64,000 nt of DNA from Nocardioides rotundus (lineage in GTDB: Bacteria > Actinomycetota > Actinomycetes > Propionibacteriales > Nocardioidaceae). The first letter of the stretch is position 1. Every line of letters begins with the position of its first letter. Location of the stretch: positions 558,001-622,000 of the forward strand of contig NZ_CP082922.1 of NCBI RefSeq assembly GCF_019931675.1, written 5' to 3'. The notes below the pieces were generated by a model. It did no database searches. It saw only the letters and a list, made by a program, of their open reading frames with translations, and had not been told where the DNA came from. Positions 37,402 through 46,818 of the stretch are shown piece by piece. The position numbers and the translations under genes are program-made.

Positions 37402-38340
37402 TCAGTCGCGTCCTGGGAAGTGAGGGCGCCAAGCCGACGAGGGCTTGACCGGGAGCCCAGCCAGCCCCCGGGACCCCAGCAGCCGGAACACCCGCTCGAT
37501 CGTCTGCTCGGGGTGTCGGTAGATGCCCCGCGAGGTCACCACGAGGATGCGCCACCCGTCGTCATCGATCGCCTCGCGCCGAGCGAGGTCCTTCTCCCAG
37601 GACTCCTCGCGCTCGATGTGCTGGCGGCCGTCGTACTCCACGATCACCTGCACATCCGGCCAGCTCAGGTCGTAGCGGCGGAGCACCTCACCGTCACCGG
37701 CGCGCACCTTCCGGTTGACCTCGGGCTCGGGAATCCCGGCGAGGACCAGGAGCATCCGGAGCCTGCTCTCCATGGGCGAGTCGACCTTGGCGCGGACGTA
37801 TGCCGCTGCCCGGCGCGCCTGTCGACCCACGCGGCCCGGCAGCGCGGCCACGCGGTCGCGCAGTTGTGCGCAGGTGATCCCCTCCTTGCGCACCAGGTGG
37901 TCACCGACAACGACCAGATCGACCAGCTCGAGGTGGCCGGCCAGCTCCTCGAAGAGCTGGCGTGGGTCGGACACCCGCATCCCCGCTCGCCGGATCCACC
38001 GGGTCGAAGGGCGCACGTGCTGGCGGACCCCGTCGATCCTCCGACGGTGCTCGGCCTGCTGCACGGTCACGTGCTCGTCGGCCACCGTGGGGACCGGCAC
38101 GCCCAGGACCCGCGCCGCGGAGAAGTGACTCGCGTGCGCGTCCGGGTGTGACGCGACGAGGGCGGCGAGGGCGCGGACCACGGGGCCGACCGAGACGTCG
38201 GAGGCGACGTACACCCCGTGGAAGATGCGTTGGTACGCCGGTCCGGCGAGGATCCGGTCGGTGAGGCCGGCCCGGCGCGCCGCGGCCCGGGTGAAGGGGG
38301 AGCGCGGGTCCAGCACGATGGTCGCCGTCATGACCAGCAT
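37402..38340 (-). CDS. DUF559-domain protein (Vsr/restriction nuclease fold)
   Basis: A 312-residue protein. The C-terminal part (about 205-300) has SWPDVQVIVEYDGRQHIE, then DLARREAIDDDGWRILVV, matching DUF559 proteins of the very-short-patch-repair/PD-(D/E)XK nuclease fold; D and E of the DVQVIVEYDG block are the likely metal ligands. The N-terminal 100 residues resemble the winged-helix AbiEi-like domain seen in actinobacterial members. ATG 38340 follows GAGG at good distance. Sits on the opposite strand between secDF and dinG, enclosed by two 89-bp direct repeats. Function unknown. Confidence 0.75.
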   Translation of the reverse strand: MLVMTATIVLDPRSPFTRAAARRAGLTDRILAGPAYQRIFHGVYVASDVSVGPVVRALAALVASHPDAHASHFSAARVLGVPVPTVADEHVTVQQAEHRRRIDGVRQHVRPSTRWIRRAGMRVSDPRQLFEELAGHLELVDLVVVGDHLVRKEGITCAQLRDRVAALPGRVGRQARRAAAYVRAKVDSPMESRLRMLLVLAGIPEPEVNRKVRAGDGEVLRRYDLSWPDVQVIVEYDGRQHIEREESWEKDLARREAIDDDGWRILVVTSRGIYRHPEQTIERVFRLLGSRGLAGLPVKPSSAWRPHFPGRD

Positions 38341-38420
38341 GCTGCCCTCGATGAGGGCGCTCCGCGCGGGCTATCCACAGGCCCCGCCGGTGCCGGCTGG
38401 AGCACCGGAGCGAGACCGCC

Positions 38421-38509
38421 GGTGAAGAATCGACCACGACCCGGGGGAGTGCACGTGCCTGGCGGGGATCCGGGTGCATTTTCGACCACGACCCGGGGCC
38501 GTTCACGAG
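38421..38509 (+). repeat. 89-bp direct repeat, copy 2
   Basis: Near-identical to 37307-37395 in the same orientation, ending 57 bases before dinG. The copies are 1114 bp apart (start to start). Confidence 0.85.
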
Positions 38510-38566
38510 CCGTCGCGCACCGACTGGGATGCCGGGCCTGTCGGAGCCCACGGCTAGGGTGCACGG

Positions 38567-40555
38567 GTGCCCACGACCGAGACCAGCAGCGACGCCGCGG
38601 TCAGCGACCTGCTCGCGACCGCGGTGGCGGCGCTGGGCGGCGAGGAGCGGTCGGGCCAGGTGGCGATGGCTGCGGCGGTCGAGCGCGCGCTGAGCGACGG
38701 CGAGCACCTGCTGGTGCAGGCCGGGACCGGCACCGGGAAGTCGCTGGGCTACCTCGTGCCGGCGCTGCTGCACGAGGACCGGGTCGTCGTCGCAACGGCC
38801 ACGCTCGCCCTGCAGCACCAGCTGGTCGAGCGTGACCTGCCGCGGCTGGTGGAGGCGATCGACGCGGTCGAGGACAGCCGGGTCGACACGTCGTACGCCG
38901 TCCTCAAGGGCCGGTCCAACTACGCCTGCCTGCACCGGGTCCGCGAGGGCGTCCCGGACGACCAGGGCGCCCTCATCGACCTCCCCGAGGGCTCGATGGG
39001 CAAGAAGGTGCTCGAGCTGCGCGCCTGGGCCGAGGAGGAGGCCGAGGCGGGCGCCTTCGGCGAGCGCGACCACGCGCCCCGCCACACCGACAAGGAGTGG
39101 CGCCAGGTCAGCGTCACCCACCGCGAGTGCCTGGGCGCCGCCAAGTGCCCCTTCGGCCAGGAGTGCTTCGCCGAGCGCGCCCGGGAGAAGGCCCATCGCT
39201 CACACCTGGTGATCACCAACCACTCGCTGCTCGCGATCGACGCGATCGAGGGCGTGCCGATGATCCCCGACTACGACGCCGTGGTGATCGACGAGGCCCA
39301 CGAGCTGGTCGCGCGGGTCACCCAGGCCGCCACCGACGAGCTGTGGGTCTCCGAGGTCGAGCGCGCCGCCCGTCGCAGCCAGAAGCACGTGGACGGGGGC
39401 GAGGCCGACGACCTGGCCGATGCCGCGGACACGCTGCGGGCCGCCTTCGACGAGTGCCGCCCGGGCCGGCTGGACCCGCTCCCCGAGCTGGTGGCCGACG
39501 CCCTGGTGCTGGTCCGTGACGCCGCCCGGGCGCTCATCTCGGCCTACCCGCGGCAGAGCGACCCCGACGCCGCCTTCACCCAGGCCCGCGGCTCGGTGCA
39601 GGAGCTGTTCGCCACCGCCGAGCGGATGGCGGCCAACGCCGACTCCGACGTGCTGTGGCTGACCGAGGGGACCGAGCGGATGCCACCGCGGCTGTGCATC
39701 GCTCCCCTGGAGGTGTGGGGGCCGATGCGGCACAAGCTGCTGCGCGAGAAGACGGCCGTGTTCACCTCCGCGACGCTCAAGCTGGGCGGCGACTTCGACG
39801 CCGTCGCGACCACGCTGGGCCTGGTGCCCGGCGAGCGGGTTGAGGAGCGCGCCACCGACAGGGAGGACGCCGAGGAGGACGCCCTCCCCTGGCGCGGCCT
39901 CGACGTCGGCTCCCCCTTCGACTACGCCCGCCAGGGGATCCTCTACGTCGCCCGGCACCTGCCGCCGCCGGGACGCGACGGCCTGGGCGCTCCGCAGCTC
40001 GACGAGATCACCGCGCTGGTCGACGCCGCCGAGGGCCGCACGCTCGGGCTCTTCTCCAGCCGGCGCGCGGCGGAGACGGCCGCCGAGGAGGTACGTCGTC
40101 GCCTGCCGCACCTGACCGTCCTCGCCCAGGGCGACGCCCAGCTGCCCGAGCTGGCGAGACTCTTCGTCGAGGACCCGCACACCTGCCTGTTCGGCACGCT
40201 CTCGCTCTGGCAGGGGCTCGACGTCCCCGGCGACACCTGCCAGCTGGTGATCATCGACCGCATCCCGTTCCCGCGGCCCGACGACCCGCTCATGTCGGCC
40301 CGCCAGCGGGCCGCCGACCAGGCGGGGCGCAACGGTTTCATGCAGGTGGCGGCCACCCACGCCGCGCTGCTCCTGGCGCAGGGGAGCGGGCGGCTGATCC
40401 GCACGACGAGCGACCGCGGCGTGGTCGCCGTACTCGACCCACGCCTCGCGACCGCGCGCTACGGCGGCTTCCTGCGGGCCAGCCTGCCGCCCATGTGGAC
40501 GACGGCCGACCCGCAGGTGGTGCGTCAGGCGCTGGCGCGGCTGGCGACGGCCTGA
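38567..40555 (+). CDS. dinG: ATP-dependent DNA helicase DinG (XPD-like)
   Basis: A 662-residue SF2 helicase. Walker A is AGTGTGKS (52-59), the DEAH box is VIDEAHEL (about 241-248), and four cysteines (C121, C188, C194, C200) between the motifs form the 4Fe-4S cluster of the XPD/DinG family. The C-terminal motif VI region is QGSGRLIRTTSDRG. Unwinds forked DNA and R-loops. Start GTG 38567. Despite the name (damage-inducible in E. coli), I see no LexA box in its upstream region here. Confidence 0.9.
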   Translation: MPTTETSSDAAVSDLLATAVAALGGEERSGQVAMAAAVERALSDGEHLLVQAGTGTGKSLGYLVPALLHEDRVVVATATLALQHQLVERDLPRLVEAIDAVEDSRVDTSYAVLKGRSNYACLHRVREGVPDDQGALIDLPEGSMGKKVLELRAWAEEEAEAGAFGERDHAPRHTDKEWRQVSVTHRECLGAAKCPFGQECFAERAREKAHRSHLVITNHSLLAIDAIEGVPMIPDYDAVVIDEAHELVARVTQAATDELWVSEVERAARRSQKHVDGGEADDLADAADTLRAAFDECRPGRLDPLPELVADALVLVRDAARALISAYPRQSDPDAAFTQARGSVQELFATAERMAANADSDVLWLTEGTERMPPRLCIAPLEVWGPMRHKLLREKTAVFTSATLKLGGDFDAVATTLGLVPGERVEERATDREDAEEDALPWRGLDVGSPFDYARQGILYVARHLPPPGRDGLGAPQLDEITALVDAAEGRTLGLFSSRRAAETAAEEVRRRLPHLTVLAQGDAQLPELARLFVEDPHTCLFGTLSLWQGLDVPGDTCQLVIIDRIPFPRPDDPLMSARQRAADQAGRNGFMQVAATHAALLLAQGSGRLIRTTSDRGVVAVLDPRLATARYGGFLRASLPPMWTTADPQVVRQALARLATA

Positions 40556-40562
40556 CCGAGCC

Positions 40563-42176
40563 TCAGCGCCGGAATGCGGTGGCGCGGTAGCGCTGCTTGG
40601 CGGCGTCGACCTGCGGGTCGCCGAAGCAGGAGTAGTGCGGGTCGTAGGTCTGCGAGACCCAGCACCGGGTGCGGGCGCTGCCGTTGACGTAGACCAGCTC
40701 GACGTACTTCACCGAGCCCGAGGAGAAGTTGAACACCCGCGTCGCGGTGCCGTCGGCGGCCATCGGGATCGCCGTGGTCGAGATCGAGCCGTTCTTCTTG
40801 TACGACGTCACCCGCACCGAGGAGCCGTAGGTCGGCGCCACCAGGTCCAGGTTGATCCGCAGCGCCCAGTCGCTCTGCGTGGTCCCGCTGCCGGGGGTGA
40901 ACCGGATCGCGCTGGAGGTGAGGTGCTTCTGGGTGGTGTAGCGCCACCCGCTGCTGCGCGTGCCGCTGGTGAGCCGGAACGCCTTGGCGGGCGCCCGGAC
41001 CGGGTAGGCCGCGCCCTCCTCGTAGACCTTCGCGGGTCGCCGGTTGGCGTCGGCGAAGGCGGCGTAGAAGCCGCGCAGGGTCTGGCCGCGCTCGGAGAGG
41101 GCGTCGATGACGCCCTGCAGCGAGTACATGTCCGGGTCGCCGGTCTCCGCGCTCACCTTCTCCCAGATCTCCCGCACCACGACCGGCAGGCCGCCGACCT
41201 CGGCGGGGAACCGCTCGGTGAGGTAGCGGAAGAAGATCCAGTTGCCGTAGTGCGTGCCCTCGCTGCTGGAGAACTTGTCCAGCGGGATCCCGGGCCGCAT
41301 CAGCTGGCCGTAGGGGAGGTACTGCCGGTTGTCGTTGACCGCGTCGTAGACCTCGTCCTCGGCCCAGGTGGCGGTCGCCTCCATCAGCCAGCCGTCCTCC
41401 TGGGAGTCGTAGGCGAACTGCACGGCGTGGAAGTACTCGTGCGCCATCGTCACCTGCAGGTTCTCCAAGGGCGTGCGGCCGTTGGGGAACTGCTGGGTGG
41501 AGAAGTCGTCGTCGACCGAGCAGTAGGCCCACACGGTGTAGTCGGTGGGCGTGCTCTCCGGCTGGTCGCTGGTGCAGTAGCCGTAGAGGTTCTGCGAGCC
41601 CAGGTCGCTGAGGTAGATGTCGACCTTGTTCACGCCGCCGCCGCGGGAGCCGTCGCCGATCGGCCGGCGGTAGCCTGCCGCCACGTAGGTCGTGTGCACC
41701 TTCTCGGCGATGTTCAGGGTGCGGGTCACCGCGTCCGGGACGCCGTCGTTGTTGCTGTCGGTCATCGGCGGGGCGTCGGCGGTGGTGCGGACGTAGTGCA
41801 CGCACACGTTGGGGCCGCACACCGGCGGAGCCTCGGGCACCGTGTAGCGCTCGCCCACGCCGCCACCGGACGGGTCGGTCGGGCGGGCCAGGATCGCCCG
41901 GGCGGTCTGCCGGTCGGCCGGCGAGAGCTGCGGGATCGCTGCGCGCAGGTCGCGCAGCTTCAGCGTCACACTGCGCGCGTCGGACTGCTCGCCGGGGGTC
42001 ATCCGCGAGCGCACCTCGTCGGGCACCCCCTTCCGCAGCAGGGTCTGCACCTGCTCGAGCACTCGCTCCGCCTGGGCACGGCCGGGCGGGGTGTCGGGCC
42101 GGTCGGCCTGCACGGGTGTCTGGATGAGGAGCAGGGGTACGACGGCCACCAGGGCAGCCACGAGTCGAAGGCGCAC
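40563..42176 (-). CDS. Secreted MXAN_6640-type metalloprotease
   Basis: A 537-residue secreted protein with signal peptide MRLRLVAALVAVVPLLLIQT (cut near residue 24). The zinc motif HEYFH is at 246-250, followed by AVQFAYD and a downstream Glu-rich EATATWAEDEVYD that supplies the third ligand; this layout matches the MXAN_6640 family of putative metalloproteases. A calcium-site-like DSNNDGVPD lies near residue 140. GTG 42176 follows GGAAGGA. It is the first gene next to the exopolysaccharide locus. Confidence 0.78.
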   Translation of the reverse strand: MRLRLVAALVAVVPLLLIQTPVQADRPDTPPGRAQAERVLEQVQTLLRKGVPDEVRSRMTPGEQSDARSVTLKLRDLRAAIPQLSPADRQTARAILARPTDPSGGGVGERYTVPEAPPVCGPNVCVHYVRTTADAPPMTDSNNDGVPDAVTRTLNIAEKVHTTYVAAGYRRPIGDGSRGGGVNKVDIYLSDLGSQNLYGYCTSDQPESTPTDYTVWAYCSVDDDFSTQQFPNGRTPLENLQVTMAHEYFHAVQFAYDSQEDGWLMEATATWAEDEVYDAVNDNRQYLPYGQLMRPGIPLDKFSSSEGTHYGNWIFFRYLTERFPAEVGGLPVVVREIWEKVSAETGDPDMYSLQGVIDALSERGQTLRGFYAAFADANRRPAKVYEEGAAYPVRAPAKAFRLTSGTRSSGWRYTTQKHLTSSAIRFTPGSGTTQSDWALRINLDLVAPTYGSSVRVTSYKKNGSISTTAIPMAADGTATRVFNFSSGSVKYVELVYVNGSARTRCWVSQTYDPHYSCFGDPQVDAAKQRYRATAFRR

Positions 42177-42197
42177 GGCCGGTCCTTCCGAGTGAGA

Positions 42198-43478
42198 TCA
42201 GTCCACGTTCAGGGTAGACGTGCCGCGCTCCACCTTGAGAAGAACCCACCAGTTGAGCACCGCGCCCACCAGTTGGGCCACCGCCAGGCCGGCCACGGCG
42301 GCGCGCACGCCCGACAGGGAGGCACCCGCCAGGGAGAGCCCCACCAGCAGCGGCGCCTGCACGCTGGTCAGTCGCAGGAGCGTCGCGGCGCGCTCGTGGG
42401 CCTTGAGCCCCAGCACCGCGCCGAGGGCCAGGCTGATCAGCGCCCACTGCAGCCCGGAGAGCGGCAGCACCGACCGGGCGCCCGGCCAGGTCGCGCCCAG
42501 CAGCTGAAAGCCCACCGAGTCCGGGACGGCGAGCAGCACCCCCACCCACAGCAGGGTGAGTACGGCGGCTCCGCCTCCCGCCGCCGCCGCCAGCGGCAGC
42601 ACCGGCCGCTGTGCCTTCCGGCGCTGGGCCAGCAGCGGCAGGGTGAACGCGGTGACGGCGGGGATCAGCACGTAGACCGGCCCGAGCAGGACCTGGGCGC
42701 CCCGGATGGAGGCCACCCCGGCCAGCCCCAGGACCAGGCCGACGAGCAGCACGCTGACGGTGGCCGCTCCCTGGCTGATGCCGAACTCCAGGGCGAACCC
42801 GGAGCCGAGGTCGCGGTGCCGGTGCAGCCATCGACCGCCCCGGCGCGGGGCGGGACGCACTCGCTCCGCGACCGTGGCCACGACGGCCGCCAGGCCGCCG
42901 CTGGCTCCCCAGACCAGCACCAGCGCGACCATGCTCCCGGTCGCCTGCTGGACCAGGACCACGCCGAGCACCTGCAGCGCCGCCCAGAGCAGGTCGATGG
43001 CGAAGGCGGCCGCCGGCCGGGCGGAGGCGAAGAAGGCCTGCCGCCACGTCCCCTGCAGCAGCAGGCCGGGCAGCACGATCCCGAGGGCGACCAGCACGGA
43101 GCCGGTCAGGTCGCCCAGCAGCCACCCGAGGACCACCAGCACGAGCCCGCCGGCCATCCCGGTGATGAGGGTGGCCGCGGCGGCGTCGCCGCAGGCACGG
43201 CGCAGGGCGGCGGGGGTCGCGGCGCTGAACCGGACCATGAGGGCGTCGGTGACCAGGGCCCGGTTCAGCCCGGCGGCCAGGGTGAAGGCCAGGAAGGCGG
43301 CGGCGAACGAGCCGAACTGGACCTCGCCGACCTGCCGGGCGATGAGGAACGACACCGCCGCGTTGGTGGCGCTGGAGACCATCTGGTCGGCGGTCGTCCA
43401 CAGCATCCTCGGTCCCAGCCGGCGCACCCGCGCCCGCCCGTTGACCAGTGCCGCCGGCGCCTGCTGTCGGCTACTCAT
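42198..43478 (-). CDS. Wzx-like polysaccharide flippase
   Basis: A 426-residue protein with about 12-14 hydrophobic segments spread evenly over the chain and Arg/Pro-rich cytoplasmic loops, as in MATE/Wzx-type lipid-linked glycan flippases. No soluble domain is present. Its start overlaps the stop of the polymerase-like gene by eight bases, so the two are cotranscribed. Function is inferred from topology and from the gene context. Confidence 0.65.
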   Translation of the reverse strand: MSSRQQAPAALVNGRARVRRLGPRMLWTTADQMVSSATNAAVSFLIARQVGEVQFGSFAAAFLAFTLAAGLNRALVTDALMVRFSAATPAALRRACGDAAAATLITGMAGGLVLVVLGWLLGDLTGSVLVALGIVLPGLLLQGTWRQAFFASARPAAAFAIDLLWAALQVLGVVLVQQATGSMVALVLVWGASGGLAAVVATVAERVRPAPRRGGRWLHRHRDLGSGFALEFGISQGAATVSVLLVGLVLGLAGVASIRGAQVLLGPVYVLIPAVTAFTLPLLAQRRKAQRPVLPLAAAAGGGAAVLTLLWVGVLLAVPDSVGFQLLGATWPGARSVLPLSGLQWALISLALGAVLGLKAHERAATLLRLTSVQAPLLVGLSLAGASLSGVRAAVAGLAVAQLVGAVLNWWVLLKVERGTSTLNVD

Positions 43479-44718
43479 CTCGCCGCCAGGCGACCGAGAG
43501 GCACCATGCGGTGATCACGACGTGCGGCGCGATGAGGTAGCCGCCGAGGAGCCACAGCTGGACCAGCAGCCCGCAGGCGAGCACCCGCGAGGGGGCACCG
43601 CGCAGCAGGGCGAGGAGCACGAACCAGAGGAACAGGGCGCCCGCGATCAGGCCGTACTCGAAGAGCGTCTTGGCGGGGATGGGGTAGACCACGGCGAGCC
43701 CCGCGCTGTCGCTCATCGACTCCAGGAGGGCGTCGGCCCCGCCGGGGCCGGCGCCGCGCAGCCACCGGATCGGCGCCTCGGCCATCCCGCCGGCCACCTC
43801 CTGGTAGGGCAGGACGAACCGCAGTGCCAGGCTCGAGGTGGGGTCGTAGAGCTCGGCGGTGCGCTGCCGGAAGACGTCGCCCGCCGGGCTGGCCAGCACC
43901 CCGACGATGCCCACGACGCCGAGGACGAGGTAGCGCGGGCTGAGGGCCAGGGACAGGGCCAGCGCCACGACCCCCGTGGCCAGCAGGATGAGCCCGGTGC
44001 CGCTGAACGCCGAGACCAGCCCGACGCCCAGCAGCAGCACCTGCCACACCGGCCGCCGGGTCACCAGCGCCGCCACCAGGGCCAGCCCGCAGAACTGCGA
44101 GAGCATCGAGGGCTCGAGGAACACGAACGCCTGCGCCTTGTGGATCGAGCTGCCGTACTCCAACGGGATCGAGGTGTTGTAGTCCCCGAGCAGGTAGGCC
44201 GACGGGACCCACTGCTGGATCAGGTCCTTGTACTCCCAGACCCCCGCGAGCTGCGCGGCCATCTGCAGGCCGGCCACCACCGCCACCAGCGACATCAGGG
44301 TGATGAACCGACCGACGAGCACGGCCGCACCCTGCAGGGCCCGCTCCCCGTCGCCCGCGACCCGCAGGACCCAGGGACCGAAGGTCGCGATGACCATGGC
44401 CAGCGAGGGGACGCTGGAGGTGCTGCTCCAGTTGGCCGCGGTGACGGCCGTCCCCATCGCGGCGACCGCCAGGCAGAACCACAGGAACCTCTGCGCGTCC
44501 ACGGTCACCGCCCGCCGCAGCAGCAGCCCGCCGACCACCAGCAAGGACACCGGCATGGCCACCGGCAGGTCGAACCCGCCGACCGGGACGGAGAGCCGCT
44601 GGAGCAGCAGCATCGCCACCATCAGCAGCGTCAGGGCGCGGACCGGGTCGCCGAACAGCCCGTCGCGGCGGGACCGCTCCGGCGTCTCGGCCGGGGTCTC
44701 AGCGAGCAGGACGGACAT
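43471..44718 (-). CDS. Wzy-like polymerase / O-antigen ligase-family membrane protein
   Basis: A 415-residue membrane protein with about eleven helices and one large extracytoplasmic loop near residues 300-340 (ELYDPTSSLALRFVLPYQEV), a pattern typical of Wzy polymerases and O-antigen ligases. The family has little sequence conservation, so the call depends on topology and context. First gene of the reverse-strand pair with the flippase, divergent from the GH26 lipoprotein with a 70-bp shared region. Confidence 0.65.
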   Translation of the reverse strand: MSVLLAETPAETPERSRRDGLFGDPVRALTLLMVAMLLLQRLSVPVGGFDLPVAMPVSLLVVGGLLLRRAVTVDAQRFLWFCLAVAAMGTAVTAANWSSTSSVPSLAMVIATFGPWVLRVAGDGERALQGAAVLVGRFITLMSLVAVVAGLQMAAQLAGVWEYKDLIQQWVPSAYLLGDYNTSIPLEYGSSIHKAQAFVFLEPSMLSQFCGLALVAALVTRRPVWQVLLLGVGLVSAFSGTGLILLATGVVALALSLALSPRYLVLGVVGIVGVLASPAGDVFRQRTAELYDPTSSLALRFVLPYQEVAGGMAEAPIRWLRGAGPGGADALLESMSDSAGLAVVYPIPAKTLFEYGLIAGALFLWFVLLALLRGAPSRVLACGLLVQLWLLGGYLIAPHVVITAWCLSVAWRRDE

Positions 44719-44788
44719 GACGCCCCCCTCGCGACCACGCTGCTACCGTGGCGACGTCGCTGCCGTTCGGTGTCCTGGGGGGGTTCAC

Positions 44789-45880
44789 ATGAGGCGGTTC
44801 TCCGACCGCACGTCGTCCGCGTGTGTCGGCTGGACGACCACGCTCGCTGCCGTGGCGCTGCTGAGCGCCTGCACGTCGAAGGCCGACCCCGGTCGTTCGA
44901 CCGGCACCGGGTCGGGGCCCTCTCCCACCGACGTGTCGGTGTCCCCGAACCCCGCCGCCGACCGGCGCGAGTGCGACTACGGCTCCGCGGACGTGCGCAC
45001 CGGGGTGTTCCGGGAGACCCGGCGCGAGGAGGTGACGACCTACCAGGACTGGCTGGGCTGCCGGGTCGACTACGTGGTCGACTTCCCGGCCCGCCGTACC
45101 TGGGACCAGCTCGCGCAGATCGACTATCTCCTCCAGGAGTGGCGCGGCATGGACCGGCGGCTCGTGCTGAGCCTGGGCCTGCTGCCGGAGGACGAGCCGG
45201 CCGACTTCGCGACCGGCGCGACCGGCGCCTACGACGACCGGTTCACCGCGGTCGGCGAGGCGCTGGTGGCGGCCGGACGTGAGGACACGATCATCCGACT
45301 GGGCTGGGAGTTCAACCTGCTCGAGTCCCGTTGGTACACCCCCGATGCCGACGCCTTCATCGCCTACTGGCGCCGGGTGGTCGACACCCTGCGGGCGGTC
45401 CCCGGCCAGCGGTTCGAGTTCACCTGGAACCTGGGCCGCAGCGGCGTGGACGCGGTGCCCTACTACCCCGGGGACGAGTACGTCGACCAGATCGGCGTCG
45501 ACGTGTACGACGCGACCGGCGCCGACGGCACCTACCCCTACCCCGACGACTGCGACGAGGAGTGCCGGCGCGAGCGGCAGGACACCGCCTGGGAGGAGGA
45601 GATCCTCGGCGGCGAGCGCGGCCTGGAGTTCTGGGCCGACTTCGCCCGCGACCGCGGGAAGCCGCTGGCCCTGCCCGAGTGGGGGCTGTGGGACCGCCCC
45701 GACGCCGCCTCCGGCGACGCCAACTCCTCCTTCATCCGTCGGATGTACGACTTCATGAGCGACCCGGAGAACAACGTCGCCTACCAGGCCTACTTCGAGT
45801 TCGACGGCAGCGACGGGACACACCGGCTGATGACGACCTTCCCCGAGCAGGGCGAGATCTACCGGGACCTGTTGCGCTGA
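44789..45880 (+). CDS. GH26-like glycoside hydrolase lipoprotein
   Basis: A 363-residue lipoprotein: lipobox LLSAC with the lipidated Cys at 28, then a Ser/Pro/Thr linker and a TIM-barrel hydrolase domain. Candidate acid/base Glu is E174 in RLGWEFNL and nucleophile E297 in LPEWGLW, as in family GH26 (beta-mannanases and related). The gene is embedded in the glycan locus, so it may trim or release the exported polymer. ATG 44789 gives the complete signal peptide. Confidence 0.78.
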   Translation: MRRFSDRTSSACVGWTTTLAAVALLSACTSKADPGRSTGTGSGPSPTDVSVSPNPAADRRECDYGSADVRTGVFRETRREEVTTYQDWLGCRVDYVVDFPARRTWDQLAQIDYLLQEWRGMDRRLVLSLGLLPEDEPADFATGATGAYDDRFTAVGEALVAAGREDTIIRLGWEFNLLESRWYTPDADAFIAYWRRVVDTLRAVPGQRFEFTWNLGRSGVDAVPYYPGDEYVDQIGVDVYDATGADGTYPYPDDCDEECRRERQDTAWEEEILGGERGLEFWADFARDRGKPLALPEWGLWDRPDAASGDANSSFIRRMYDFMSDPENNVAYQAYFEFDGSDGTHRLMTTFPEQGEIYRDLLR

Positions 45881-45906
45881 CGCTGCGGGCAGCCGGGAGC
45901 CGGCGC

Positions 45907-46818
45907 TCATGGCTGGTACCACCGCTGGGCCACGCTCTCGCAGATCGACCAGACCGTGCGCTGCTCCTCCGCGGTGAGTCGCTCGCGCCAGGCGTCCAGC
46001 GACCTGCGGGTGTCGCGCTGCAGGACGTGCTGGTCGCCGCTCGACGGGAAGACCTCCTCGCCGGCGGTCAGCGCGAGGATCCGGTCCCGGGTCCCGTCGT
46101 CGGCGTCGAGGCCGACGTGCCGCAACAGCTGCATCGCCCCGGCGACCGGGTCCTCCCGCAGCCGCTCGAGCGGGGAGATGAGCACCTGGCCGGGCGAGAG
46201 CCGCTCGGTCTGGTCGACGATCGCCGCCACCAGGACCGTCCAGGCCCAGGCCGACGCCTCCAGGAGGGGTACGTCGGCCCAGCGGCGCTCCGGCAGGCCG
46301 GTCGTTGTCAGGACCGGGCACAGCTCCGAACGCGTGCGCAGCTCGTCCAGCAGCGTTCCGGGGTGCCAGTCCATCCGGCGGATCGACAGCGCCCAGGCCG
46401 ACGGGTGCCGCACCGTCACCAGCACCGGGCGACGGGTGAGCTCGGTGGCCGCCCAGCGCAGCGAGAGGCTCAGGAACGGGTCCTTGACCACCAGGGTCCG
46501 TCCGGTGGCGGCCGCCGCGGCGAACCGCAGGTTGTGCTGGGCGCCGCGCACCGTGGACTTCGCGGTGCCGAACCGGTCGTGGTGGGCGCGGCTCCAGCGG
46601 GCCGGCAGCCCGCGCCGCAGCCGGCGCAGATCCCGGGCGACGGTGCCGGTCGGGGCGTACCACTGGCGGGCCGACCGCAGGCCCCAGTCGGGGTTGAGCG
46701 GCTCGATGCCCAGCAGGTCGGCGCGCGGCGCGGCGGCCAGCACGGTGCCGACGAAGGTCGTCCCCGAGCGGTGGGGGCCGGTCACGACGACGAGGTCGGC
46801 GGTGCCCCGCCCGCTCAC
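45907..46818 (-). CDS. Sulfotransferase-family protein
   Basis: A 303-residue protein with the PAPS P-loop-like motif TGPHRSGTTF near residue 14 and TVRHPSAWALS (3'-phosphate-binding region) near residue 130. These mark sulfotransferases. In a polysaccharide locus it could sulfate the repeat unit, the polymer or a lipid. The GTG at 46818 overlaps the stop of the Wzz-like gene (GTGA). No PAPS-synthesis genes lie in the window, so donor supply is from elsewhere. Confidence 0.78.
   Translation of the reverse strand: MSGRGTADLVVVTGPHRSGTTFVGTVLAAAPRADLLGIEPLNPDWGLRSARQWYAPTGTVARDLRRLRRGLPARWSRAHHDRFGTAKSTVRGAQHNLRFAAAAATGRTLVVKDPFLSLSLRWAATELTRRPVLVTVRHPSAWALSIRRMDWHPGTLLDELRTRSELCPVLTTTGLPERRWADVPLLEASAWAWTVLVAAIVDQTERLSPGQVLISPLERLREDPVAGAMQLLRHVGLDADDGTRDRILALTAGEEVFPSSGDQHVLQRDTRRSLDAWRERLTAEEQRTVWSICESVAQRWYQP

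Noticed and set aside
40635..43514. 959-codon open frame on the plus strand, and a 958-codon frame on the minus strand over the same area
   Set aside because: Both are alternative frames of the metalloprotease and flippase genes, rich in Arg, Gly and Pro without motifs.
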